DNA of 64,000 nt from UBA11606 sp964504305 (GTDB taxonomy: Bacteria; Actinomycetota; Acidimicrobiia; Acidimicrobiales; Aldehydirespiratoraceae), in assembly GCA_964504305.1 (NCBI GenBank), contig CAZDEB010000006.1, forward strand, positions 1 to 64,000. The letters run 5' to 3'. The translations under genes and the position numbers were made by a program. The notes under the pieces were generated by a model that was not told the DNA's origin, ran no database searches, and saw only the letters and a list, made by a program, of their open reading frames with translations. Positions 9,301-15,126 of this stretch are shown here, piece after piece (the stretch's first letter is position 1; each line of letters begins with the position of its first letter).

Positions 9301-10426
9301 GATATTCGAACTGTCAGGGCCGGCTCACGGCAGCGATGCCTACGTCACCGGCTGGGGCGATGTGCAGACCGGTGGCCCGGACACCTTGGTTCTCAAGGGA
9401 GCCGAGGTGAAGGTCGACAGCACCTGCGGGAGCTGGCCTGGCGCCGATCCGGTCTGGGACCCTGACCAGTACGTCTGCGCCTCCGGCTGGCCATCGGGAG
9501 TGTGCAATGGGGACAGCGGCGGCCCTCTCGTCGTCAACAACAACGGCGTGATCATGGTGGCCGGCGTGATCTCGTTCACGTCTGCGGCCGGGTGTGCCTA
9601 CCACCCCGATCTCCCAGACGTATACAGCCGGGTCTCGACGCATGCGGACTGGATCAAGTCCATCACTGGCTCGCTGTGGTCATCGTCGACGGTGGCCGCC
9701 AGCTCATCGAGCACCACTCTGCTGCTCGACCCCGGGGTCACCTATGCGGTGCAAGTTCGGGCGGTCAACAGTTTCAGCGGTGGCGAGCCGGCCGCCACCA
9801 GCCTCTTCGTCCCGGCCGGCCCGATCATCCTCGGGCCGCGTCAGACGGGCGTAGACTGCCGCCTCCCGCAGCCCCACCCACTGACTGATATCCCATCGAC
9901 GTCGTTCGCCTACAACGCGATCGGCTGCATCTACAACCTCGGGATCACCACCGGCACTTCGGCGACGACCTATTCGCCGGGGCGCAACGTCACCCGGGGG
10001 GAGATGGCCGCCTTCCTCGCTCGCTTCTACGAGAAGGTCACGGGCCAGACGTGTGAAGGGCCCCACCCGTTCAGCGACGTTCCCACCACGTCATTCGCTC
10101 ATGATCCGATCGGGTGCATCTACTCACTGGGGGTCACGACCGGCACTTCCGCCACGACCTACGCCCCCGCCAACACGGTTACCCGGGAGCAGATGGCTGC
10201 GTTCATCGCCCGCTTCTATCGAACGGTGACCGAGAAGCCCTGCGCCGCACCGGCCCAGTTCGCCGATGTACCGTCATCATCATTTGCATACACCGATGTC
10301 GGGTGTATCTACGGTCTCGGCGTCACCACCGGTACGTCACCGACGAGTTACTCACCGGACCAGAACGTCACAAGAGTGCAGATGGCGGCCTTCATCGCCC
10401 GTCTCTATCGAACGGTGACAGCATGA
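6371..10426 (+). CDS. Secreted modular protein: delta-60 repeats, Fn3 domains, trypsin domain, three SLH repeats
   Basis: A 1351-residue exported protein. A signal peptide (MRRLVILALLAAVVAPVA, cut after PAAA) is followed by about seven delta-60 propeller repeats to nt 7670 (motif G-x-L-D-x-x-F-x-x-x-G). Four fibronectin III domains follow to nt 8765. An S1 trypsin domain lies at nt 8935-9660 with IVGG, His901 (TAAHC), Asp958 (NDIALIRL) and Ser1049 (GDSGGP), all intact. Three C-terminal SLH-like repeats (nt 9850-10420, QMAAFIARFY type) each carry a Cys in GCIY. The trypsin domain sits inside a fifth Fn3 domain. ATG 6371 was chosen ahead of the signal peptide; 6383 is possible. It is probably a cell-surface-bound protease. 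Confidence 0.85.
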   Translation: MRWSMRRLVILALLAAVVAPVATPVPAAADPGTLDISFGVGGYISTDVNGDARPDTAHAATIDTSGRMVVAGECATPTHNEVCIVRYTSAGALDSTFSGDGMVSTDVHGDAGNDVAYGVVTDSNDRVIVAGECDPFFPRALCLLRYTAAGELDPTFGTGGVVSTGLLGGWTCYKAVDLALDASGNILVASHCYDATGGFEFGVLRYTDAGELDLSFDGDGLATVNASGNSSYDYAEVVAVDSVGRIVVAGRCTVGNIRFCTARFTTSGAVDLTFGTGGVVATDIRGDTGTDAVAAVAFDASGKILVAGSCNFNGGYHPCAARYTGSGALDTSFSNDGMWSIDLGSTDWVADATIDDSNRILLAGACRAKMCLIRLLSDGSFDTTLGADGVIATDVGGDGLSDFGVAVEVDSSGRLLVAGSCSPSRELCAVRYLAMSTVAAPSAPISPAAVPGDRSITASWSAPLGNGGAPILTYTASASPGGSSCTTSTTSCRIPWLVNGSTYDIVITANNGAANGSPTTPVSVIPAGLPDRPTSVMATPGNGSATASWSPPTSDGGSPILSYQVLVSHGISGCTTSATSCVLTGMTNGTRYSVWVRATNAMGTGSPSASTWVTPVGPSTPPQNPVATAGHASAVVAWSAPFSNGGSPITSYEVTAAPDGSTCTTTAMMCEIGGLTNGTTYTFSVTATNAHGTSPASSSSNAVVPVAPGRPGVPRAAHAEARAFSATVWWASPASDGGSPVTGYTVTASPGGASCSTSGTTNCTVTGLTNWTSYDLSVTATNAVGTGPAAPVGPVTPGFFPGPIADVSLSADGLVTWSSTPNGAPIDHFLVEYREIDTPGGWLTPAPTSSPGTLDPLIVGGSFPGIEDHRYGVKLVAFLGNDTVSCGGTLIADQWVLTAAHCTEFDYGTSVAEPDYFSISYGLNDWTDFTPATRPNHVAHGSNWYRHPGWDPKSASNDIALIRLDTPVNPTTADTIPIFELSGPAHGSDAYVTGWGDVQTGGPDTLVLKGAEVKVDSTCGSWPGADPVWDPDQYVCASGWPSGVCNGDSGGPLVVNNNGVIMVAGVISFTSAAGCAYHPDLPDVYSRVSTHADWIKSITGSLWSSSTVAASSSSTTLLLDPGVTYAVQVRAVNSFSGGEPAATSLFVPAGPIILGPRQTGVDCRLPQPHPLTDIPSTSFAYNAIGCIYNLGITTGTSATTYSPGRNVTRGEMAAFLARFYEKVTGQTCEGPHPFSDVPTTSFAHDPIGCIYSLGVTTGTSATTYAPANTVTREQMAAFIARFYRTVTEKPCAAPAQFADVPSSSFAYTDVGCIYGLGVTTGTSPTSYSPDQNVTRVQMAAFIARLYRTVTA

Positions 10427-10470
10427 CCGCGGGTAGCCCCTTCGGATGCCGGGCAGCCGGGCCTCCTCTT

Positions 10471-10494
10471 TGCCAACGAGCTTGCCAATGAACT
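10471..10494 (+). repeat. Island-end repeat, internal partial copy
   Basis: TGCCAACGAGCT plus TGCCAATGAACT matches the first 24 bp of the unit at 1801 with one change, and the ANELANEL reading frame is kept. Similarity fades within about 90 bp and no tRNA tag follows. With the unit at 12397 it brackets the 2-kb HTH/nucleotidyltransferase pair. Confidence 0.55.
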
Positions 10495-10926
10495 GGCCGA
10501 CACTCGCCACAACTGCCAGGCACGGAACGGAACGATCGGCCGGGTTTGCCCATGTATTCCTGAGGGTGCCTTCCCGTCAGTGGGTGGTGGCCGCGTAGCG
10601 TGGCCTCGGGAGGAGTCCCGGCTGTGACGTGTTTCCCTTGGGCTTTTGGCTCGTTGACCTGATCGTTGCGGGGGCTCGTTTCTGAGCAGACTCGGTTGAG
10701 GAAATGGGTGGGACCTTTCGGCCTGGCTGTGGGTCCGGTGCACCGTATGAATCACATGGCTGGGTGGGCTACGTCGTCCGCTTCGCGGTGTCGGGTGGGG
10801 TCGGGGACAACTTCGGTGCTGGTGGTCGAGCGCGAGCGAGGGGTTCTCCCTGACATCAACCGTTTGCGGACCCGCTCGGCCGTGAAGATGAATTGAAGCG
10901 CATCGAGGACGGTCGGGTCTGCCTGA

Positions 10927-10955
10927 TTGCATAAGAGTTCCGAGGTCGGTACTAT
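10927..10955 (+). promoter_or_regulatory. Sigma-70 type promoter giving a leaderless transcript
   Basis: TTGCAT (10927-10932), a 17-bp spacer and TACTAT (10950-10955) fit a sigma-70 promoter. The ATG at 10962 lies 7 nt past the -10 box, just where transcription should begin, so the HTH gene is probably leaderless. No Shine-Dalgarno sequence precedes the ATG, which agrees. Confidence 0.55.
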
Positions 10956-10961
10956 TATGAT

Positions 10962-11627
10962 ATGCCTTCGCTCGTAGTCTCCGACGCGGCTGCCGAACTT
11001 GGCGTGAGCCAACGGCGAGTTCGGCAGATGCTCGCGTCCGGTGAGCTGCAGGGCGATCGGGTTGGTCGGTCGTGGATTCTGTCGGCGGAAGAGGTCGAAC
11101 GAGCCTCGCGACGAGGAGTCGACGCCGGCCGCCGCTGGAACGCTGCGTCGGCCTGGGCCGTGCTTTGTCTGGCCGCGGGGGATGAGGTCGAGTTGTCGCC
11201 GGTCGAGCGTTCACGTGCCAAGCAACGGCTCGCAGGCGGCCTCGAATCGCTCATCGGTCGCTTGTCGTCCCGAGCGCATCTCAAGCACTTCTACGCCCAC
11301 CCGGGCGTGCTCGATTATCTCGCTGATGCTCCGGCGGTGGTCAGGGGCGGAGTGAGCGCTGCCGCTGAGTACGACGCTGGGCTCATGGTTGTGGGTGAGT
11401 TCGAGGGCTATGTCCGCGATGGTGATCTCGACGAGTTGATCTCCCGCTTCGCGCTCGACGAGTCCGCAGATCGGCACAACGTGTCGCTCCGGATCGTGCC
11501 CGACCACGCTTGGCCATTCGCAGCAGGCCAGGCCATTGCGTCGATGCCGGTCGTCGCCGTCGATCTCCTCGAGGCAGACGACCCAAGAGCCCGCCGAGCC
11601 GGCGCCGAGTTGTTGGAGAAGTGTTGA
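10962..11627 (+). CDS. HTH (excisionase/MerR-like) protein, putative antitoxin
   Basis: A 221-residue protein. Residues 1-50 form an excisionase-type winged HTH (SDAAAELGVSQRRVRQMLASG then VGRSWILSAEEVER), which reads as DNA binding and autoregulation. The rest is helical and resembles the effector part of AbiEi-like antitoxins paired with nucleotidyltransferases, though only loosely. It begins leaderless at ATG 10962, and its TGA at 11625-11627 is overlapped by the next gene's start. The pairing is typical of a type IV-like toxin-antitoxin module; the assignment is by context. Confidence 0.65.
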   Translation: MPSLVVSDAAAELGVSQRRVRQMLASGELQGDRVGRSWILSAEEVERASRRGVDAGRRWNAASAWAVLCLAAGDEVELSPVERSRAKQRLAGGLESLIGRLSSRAHLKHFYAHPGVLDYLADAPAVVRGGVSAAAEYDAGLMVVGEFEGYVRDGDLDELISRFALDESADRHNVSLRIVPDHAWPFAAGQAIASMPVVAVDLLEADDPRARRAGAELLEKC

Positions 11628-12370
11628 GCGAGTGGCCCCAGGTAGACCGTGACCCCGTCATGCTCCCAACACTGCCAGGACACGACGACGCCCTGTGGGA
11701 AGTTCTTCTCGAACTCGCCGAACTCCGCCCCAGCGGCTGGACGCTGGTTGGCGGCCAGATGGTGTTCCTCCACGCGATCGAACAAGGAGCGGCGGTGCCC
11801 AGAGTGTCGACCGACCTCGACGTCCTCGTGAACGCCCGGGTTCTCGCCGGCGGCGTTCGTGAGTTCGTCGCGGCGATCGAAGACCGAGGTTTCGGTCTCG
11901 TTGGAGCTTCACCCGAAGGCCTAGCTCATCGCTACGAACGAAACGGCGTCAGTGTCGACGTCCTCGCGCCCGAAGGACTCGGCCAGCGGGCCGACCTCAC
12001 GACCACGCCACCCGGCCGCACGTTGCAGGTGCCAGGGGGTACCCAGGCGCTCGAACGAACTGAACTGCTGCCCGTCTCAGCTGCAGGGCGGGTCGGGTTC
12101 GTCCCGCGGCCGTCGTTGCTCGGCGCGATCATCGGCAAGGCAGTGGCGGTCGACGTCGACGACGTGCCCGATGCCCAACGGACAGACCTCGCGTTGCTCC
12201 TGAGCCTCGTCGACGACCCGATCGCGCTGCGTCTGCAACTGACGAAGAAGGACCGACAACGGCTCTCCCGGCGCGCCGAGATGCTCGACCGAAAGGCCCG
12301 GTACTGGGCAGCCGTCGACCTCGCAGCAGCAGATCGAGGTCACGCAGCCTTGCGCCTACTGACGGGCTGA
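11621..12370 (+). CDS. AbiEii/MenT-like nucleotidyltransferase, putative toxin
   Basis: About 249 residues. The nucleotidyltransferase signature is GWTLVGGQMVFLHAIEQG followed by RVSTDLDVLVNAR: a G-G...H helix and the D-x-D metal pair seen in AbiEii toxins, which transfer nucleotides to RNA or protein targets. The likely start is GTG 11621 or TTG 11624, with GGAG at 11615-11618, overlapping the antitoxin stop. C-terminal helices (KDRQRLSRRAEMLDRKARYW) follow. It lies inside the island, next to the right-hand repeat. Toxicity is inferred from family and pairing. Confidence 0.65.
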   Translation: MLSEWPQVDRDPVMLPTLPGHDDALWEVLLELAELRPSGWTLVGGQMVFLHAIEQGAAVPRVSTDLDVLVNARVLAGGVREFVAAIEDRGFGLVGASPEGLAHRYERNGVSVDVLAPEGLGQRADLTTTPPGRTLQVPGGTQALERTELLPVSAAGRVGFVPRPSLLGAIIGKAVAVDVDDVPDAQRTDLALLLSLVDDPIALRLQLTKKDRQRLSRRAEMLDRKARYWAAVDLAAADRGHAALRLLTG

Positions 12371-12396
12371 ACGCGGAGCGGGCTCGATGGCGTTTC

Positions 12397-12575
12397 TGCC
12401 AATGAGCCTGCCAAAGAGTCCGCCGGAACTTGCCGGCACGGCCTGACACGGCCCGGAACGCTCAGCTATATTTCCCTAGGTCAGGGGCATTTTCTGGCAT
12501 CCGATGGCACTGGCCTGACGGGCTTGAGCGCTCTCTCAAGGTGGTAGCACGGGTTCAAATCCCGCACGGGGTACC
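12397..12575 (+). repeat. Island-end repeat unit, right copy
   Basis: It has the same order and spacing as the unit at 1801-1980: the TGCCAATGAGCC/TGCCAAAGAGTC pair, about 110 bp of diverged DNA with scattered matches (CTATATTTCCCTAGGTCAG against CTATGTTTGCCTTGGTCAG), then the 43-bp tRNA tag. The start-to-tag distance is 136 bp here and 137 bp on the left. Confidence 0.6.
12533..12575 (+). other. tRNA 3'-end fragment (putative attachment site, right)
   Basis: It is identical to 1938-1980 except T to C at 12565, which breaks the outer T-stem pair (A-C). The terminal CCA is also lost (ACCGG here). So the right copy is the degenerate one and the left copy keeps the tRNA-like geometry. No tRNA body precedes it. 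Confidence 0.6.
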
Positions 12576-12834
12576 GGTACGCCAGATGGGTCGGGTGGTC
12601 AGCCTTCCGCTGAACCATCGGTCGCCCTAAGGTCTCGAAGTCGAACCCGGAATCTGCGTGGTCCACGCAGTAACCAGCGATCATTACGAACGCGAAGCTC
12701 GCCCGTGAGATCGCCACGATCGAGTCACTGGGCCTCGCCTAGCGATTCTCCCACGGCCGCGACAAGGGCATGTATCCGTCTCATGCCTACGCATGACGTT
12801 GAACCCACAACCGCCTGCGGTTGGTGCGCGCCTG
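12576..12834. other. Intergenic stretch without a recognised gene
   Basis: I see no gene in these 259 bp. One frame near 12680-12741 reads AREIATIESLGLA before a stop, perhaps the tail of a lost gene, and a short palindrome (TGCGTGG/CCACGCA) lies near 12654. Neither is strong enough to call. Confidence 0.4.
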
Positions 12835-13599
12835 TTATTGCTCGGTGGCCGACCGAGAAATGTCATCTCGTAATCGCGCCTCGACCTCGGGTTCGATGAC
12901 GCTGTCGGGGTCGCGTAGTTGGCCGAGTTCGTCGTTGACTCCTACGATGGCCGCGTATAGCGGCGGGCACGTTGGGCAGACTTTGAGATGAGACTCCACG
13001 GTCGTCGCGGTGGCGTTATCGAGTCCGCCGTCGAGATAGTCACTGATGTGTTGTCGAGCATCCCAGCACGGCATGGGGACTCCTTTCAAGAGGATGCGTC
13101 GTTGGTCTCCAGCGGCCAACGCGTGGACCAGCGCCATACGGCCTCGACGTAGGCGTTGCTTGGCCGCTGACAACGTGATGTCGGCGATATCGGCGATGTC
13201 GATTGAGCGAAATCCTTCGACGTCGTGCAAGACGATCGCTGAACGGTAGATAAACGGGAGGCGCGCGAGCGCGTCGAAAAGTTCGTCTCGGGTTGCGGCT
13301 CTGTCGGCCACGACTGCGGCATCGACGGTGTACTCGTCGTCTCGCCAGTCGGCTTCAACTTCGTCGAGCAACACCTCACGGTCGGACCGGCGCGCTCGGT
13401 CGATGACGATGTTGTGTGCTATCCGGATCAGCCAATGGCGTAACGGCGCGTCACCGAGGAACTGGTGACGCCGTTCCATAGCGCGTACGACAGTGTCCTG
13501 GGTGATGTCGGCCGCCAAATTCGGGTCGCGGGTCACTCCCAACGAGTAGCCGTAGATTGCGTCTAGATGCTCGGTGAGTTCGGTGTTGGCGAAGCTCAT
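12835..13599 (-). CDS. ECF sigma factor fused in frame to a zinc anti-sigma (zf-HC2) domain
   Basis: 254 residues. Residues 1-165 are an ECF sigma: region 2 (ADITQDTVVRAMERRHQF, LRHWLIRIAHNIVIDRAR) and region 4 (ALARLPFIYRSAIVLHDVEGF). Residues 176-254 carry a ZAS zinc motif: C178, H184, H204-x3-C208-x2-C211. Such domains hold sigma until oxidation or signal release. An internal ATG (codon 176, nt 13074) has a strong AAAGGAG 5 nt upstream, so a separate anti-sigma may also be made. It is third in an operon after DUF2892 and thioredoxin (7-8 bp gaps), like the SigR-RsrA-thioredoxin loop. Confidence 0.8.
   Translation of the reverse strand: MSFANTELTEHLDAIYGYSLGVTRDPNLAADITQDTVVRAMERRHQFLGDAPLRHWLIRIAHNIVIDRARRSDREVLLDEVEADWRDDEYTVDAAVVADRAATRDELFDALARLPFIYRSAIVLHDVEGFRSIDIADIADITLSAAKQRLRRGRMALVHALAAGDQRRILLKGVPMPCWDARQHISDYLDGGLDNATATTVESHLKVCPTCPPLYAAIVGVNDELGQLRDPDSVIEPEVEARLRDDISRSATEQ
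13080..13086 (-). promoter_or_regulatory. Internal ribosome binding site before the anti-sigma domain
   Basis: AAAGGAG on the minus strand lies 5 nt before the ATG at 13074-13072, inside the sigma reading frame. It points to internal initiation giving a free zinc anti-sigma protein in addition to the fused form. Confidence 0.55.
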
Positions 13600-13606
13600 G
13601 CACGGA

Positions 13607-14056
13607 TCATCGCAGAAGCCCGCTGATCGCGCCCCACGAAGCTATGAGCGCTCCGATGATCCAAACCGGTGTCGAGGCGAGGGTTGTGCCGATAACGATC
13701 AATGCGCCTCCCGCGGCGAGTCGTAGTGTCCAAGTGACCGCCGAAACCCGTGCGCGGGTTTGTCGCTCGCCGTCTCGGGTCGTGGCAAAGAAGTTGTAGA
13801 TCGATTCTTCGCTATGGGCGCCGATAAGCCGCCCGGTCTCGATTCCGTCGAAGGACGCAATCAATGTCGGTATCGATGTGATTCGTAAGTCTGAGGCGAC
13901 CGTATTCGCGTCGTCGACAAGTAAGTCGACGACGCTAACGCCAGTGGTAGCAGCGGCTTTTTCGACGACCGGTGCCATGGTGCGACAAACGCCGCACCAT
14001 GGCGCCCAGGCTCGGATCACGAGCGGGCCAACCTGCTCGGCACCAGTTGCCGGCAT
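13607..14056 (-). CDS. Thioredoxin-domain protein with C-terminal membrane segments
   Basis: 149 residues. A thioredoxin fold covers about residues 8-95 with the redox pair WAPWCGVCRTM (CGVC in place of the usual CGPC) and cis-Pro in SIPTLIASF. Residues 110-149 form one or two membrane spans (LRLAAGGALIVIGTTLA, VWIIGALIASWGAI). With no signal peptide the redox domain should face the cytoplasm. ATG 14056 starts 8 bp after the DUF2892 gene ends, and the sigma gene follows by 7 bp. It probably reduces the zinc anti-sigma or a sulfur carrier. Confidence 0.8.
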   Translation of the reverse strand: MPATGAEQVGPLVIRAWAPWCGVCRTMAPVVEKAAATTGVSVVDLLVDDANTVASDLRITSIPTLIASFDGIETGRLIGAHSEESIYNFFATTRDGERQTRARVSAVTWTLRLAAGGALIVIGTTLASTPVWIIGALIASWGAISGLLR

Positions 14057-14064
14057 GCTTCAGC

Positions 14065-14268
14065 TCAGCTTGCGGCTTTGGTGGAGCTGAGGCCCAGCAG
14101 CGAGTAGACGGGGCACGAGCCGGCGAGGCCGGTTAGCAACGGGACGAGTCCCACCAGTCCAACGATCACTCCAGCGGTCCCTCCCATCACCGCAAATCCG
14201 ATGACGAGCAAAGCGATGCCTAGTATCACTCGGAGAATTCGGTCGGTGTTGCCTTCGTTCTTCTTCAT
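14065..14268 (-). CDS. DUF2892 (YgaP-type) small inner-membrane protein
   Basis: 67 residues from ATG 14268, preceded by AGGAGGG at good spacing. The sequence NTDRILRVILGIALLV, two transmembrane helices with Gly-rich turns and CPVYSLLGLSS at the end match the DUF2892 membrane module that occurs alone or joined to rhodanese in YgaP. The rhodanese gene at 14605 lies beyond the scaffold gap on the other strand. A sulfur-relay or thiocyanate-export role is inferred from that pairing. Confidence 0.8.
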   Translation of the reverse strand: MKKNEGNTDRILRVILGIALLVIGFAVMGGTAGVIVGLVGLVPLLTGLAGSCPVYSLLGLSSTKAAS

Positions 14269-14319
14269 TTCAGAGTTCCCTCCTAGCGCGGGCCGCATTT
14301 CGAACCCGCTGATAGATAG
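14265..14319. repeat. 55-bp duplicate at left edge of scaffold gap
   Basis: These 55 bases, which include the DUF2892 ribosome site and first bases, are identical to 14420-14474 on the other side of the N run. The duplicate most likely marks overlapping contig ends that were not merged, not a true repeat. Confidence 0.75.
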
Positions 14320-14419
14320 NNNNNNNNNNNNNNNNNNNNNNNNNNNNNNNNNNNNNNNNNNNNNNNNNNNNNNNNNNNNNNNNNNNNNNNNNNNNNNNNN
14401 NNNNNNNNNNNNNNNNNNN
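14320..14419. other. Assembly gap (100 N), probably false
   Basis: There are exactly 100 N, the convention for a gap of unknown size. Both flanks carry the same 55 bp, so the two contigs probably overlap and the real distance is zero or negative. Confidence 0.9.
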
Positions 14420-14474
14420 TCATTTCAGAGTTCCCTCCTAGCGCGGGCCGCATTTCGAACCCGCTGATAGATAG
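14420..14474. repeat. 55-bp duplicate at right edge of scaffold gap
   Basis: Identical to 14265-14319; see the gap entry. Downstream to 14604 there is no gene, only the upstream region of the rhodanese gene. Confidence 0.75.
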
Positions 14475-14604
14475 ACGGTCAACCGGTCCGAAAGGATACA
14501 ACCGGCACTATTTGAGTCAGCCCGAGGATCGGCATCAGCAATGTCTGCGTATCGAGATATATGGTGACGCAAAGGACTCGTGACGTAACGAAAGGCATGC
14601 TGCT

Positions 14605-14889
14605 GTGCAGAATCACCCGATCAATGACTTCCGTTCCGTGGTCGACCCCGACGCCCAAATCGTCGATGTTCGTACCGTCAATGAGGTGGTCGCGGGCATG
14701 CTTCCGGGCGCAGTGAACATCCCCGTCAGAAGCTTGAAGAAGCGGACTGGCGAACTCGACTCGTCGCGGCGCGTCATCGTTGTGTGCCAGAGCGGCATGC
14801 GTAGCGCCAAGGCCGCGAAGATCCTCAAGCGGGCCGGATTCAACGACGTCGTCAACCTGACTGGTGGTATGGCCGCTTACCGAGGTTGA
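14605..14889 (+). CDS. Rhodanese-like sulfurtransferase, single domain
   Basis: 94 residues. It has the rhodanese signature order: AQIVDVRTVNEVVAGMLPGAVNIP, then the active-site loop CQSGMR (Cys carries the persulfide), then AAKILKRAGFNDVVNLTGGM. It is one domain, about the usual size for GlpE/YgaP-type enzymes, which move sulfane sulfur to thiols or cyanide. The start is GTG 14605 with AAAGG 9 nt upstream. It lies beside the DUF2892-thioredoxin-sigma operon, forming a sulfur/redox group, and is transcribed away from it. Confidence 0.85.
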   Translation: MQNHPINDFRSVVDPDAQIVDVRTVNEVVAGMLPGAVNIPVRSLKKRTGELDSSRRVIVVCQSGMRSAKAAKILKRAGFNDVVNLTGGMAAYRG

Positions 14890-14905
14890 GTACCAACAGC
14901 CTGCC

Positions 14906-14964
14906 GCGCCAATCGCCCTTGGGATTGCGGAGATGGGTTCGAGGTTGCGGTAGAGCGTCGGATG
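14906..14964 (-). repeat. Left copy of ~60-bp repeat flanking the PTS locus
   Basis: It matches 24514-24575 with one substitution and a 3-bp deletion. At the right copy this sequence is the 3' end of the YczE-like gene. To the right of the left copy, minus-strand frames still show a residual match to that gene's last helix (VTTIVTVSIV against MTVIIALSIG), so it is a decayed YczE-like 3' remnant. Confidence 0.65.
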
Positions 14965-15126
14965 ACGTGGCGACGTGGTCATGGTCGCGGCGCATCAGAT
15001 GCGGCGGCGAGGCGGGCGCGGACGATGCTGACTGTGACAATCGTGGTCACGACGCCAAAAATGTCACAGGCGTTCTCGGCCAATTTGTGAGTTGTTCGAC
15101 ACCCCCGCGACGTGAACGATCGGGCT

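Larger units (their letters stand above)
10427..10961. other. Non-coding stretch with partial island repeat
   Basis: No credible gene is seen in 535 bp; open frames here are short and have Arg/Pro-rich shadow composition. It contains the third partial copy of the island-end repeat (10471-10494) and, at its right end, the promoter of the HTH gene. The rest shows nothing I can name. Confidence 0.6.
1938..12575. mobile_element. 10.6-kb accessory island bounded by tRNA-3'-like direct repeats
   Basis: The bounds are the 43-bp direct repeats at 1938-1980 and 12533-12575. Inside are a transposase, a dead IS3 copy, a small operon, a large secreted modular protein and a toxin-antitoxin-like pair: all accessory classes, with no housekeeping gene. 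No integrase, excisionase, replication or conjugation gene is visible, so if mobile once it is now immobile or was moved in trans. The element limits are inferred from the repeats only. Confidence 0.5.

Noticed and set aside
10752..11012. 86-residue minus-strand frame over the HTH promoter
   Set aside because: No ribosome site, no conserved pattern, and it conflicts with the promoter and start of the HTH gene.
10405..11214. 269-residue open frame on the minus strand
   Set aside because: It is Arg/Pro-rich, opposite the HTH gene, and lacks any domain; a typical high-GC shadow.
14479..14982. 167-residue minus-strand frame opposite the rhodanese gene
   Set aside because: It covers the antisense of a clear rhodanese; its weak match to the frame near 24500 comes from the ~60-bp repeat only.
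15028..15050. CRP-like palindrome upstream of the PTS operon
   Set aside because: The TGTGA and TCAC halves are 8 nt apart instead of 6 and lie within the YczE-like remnant, so chance is likely.
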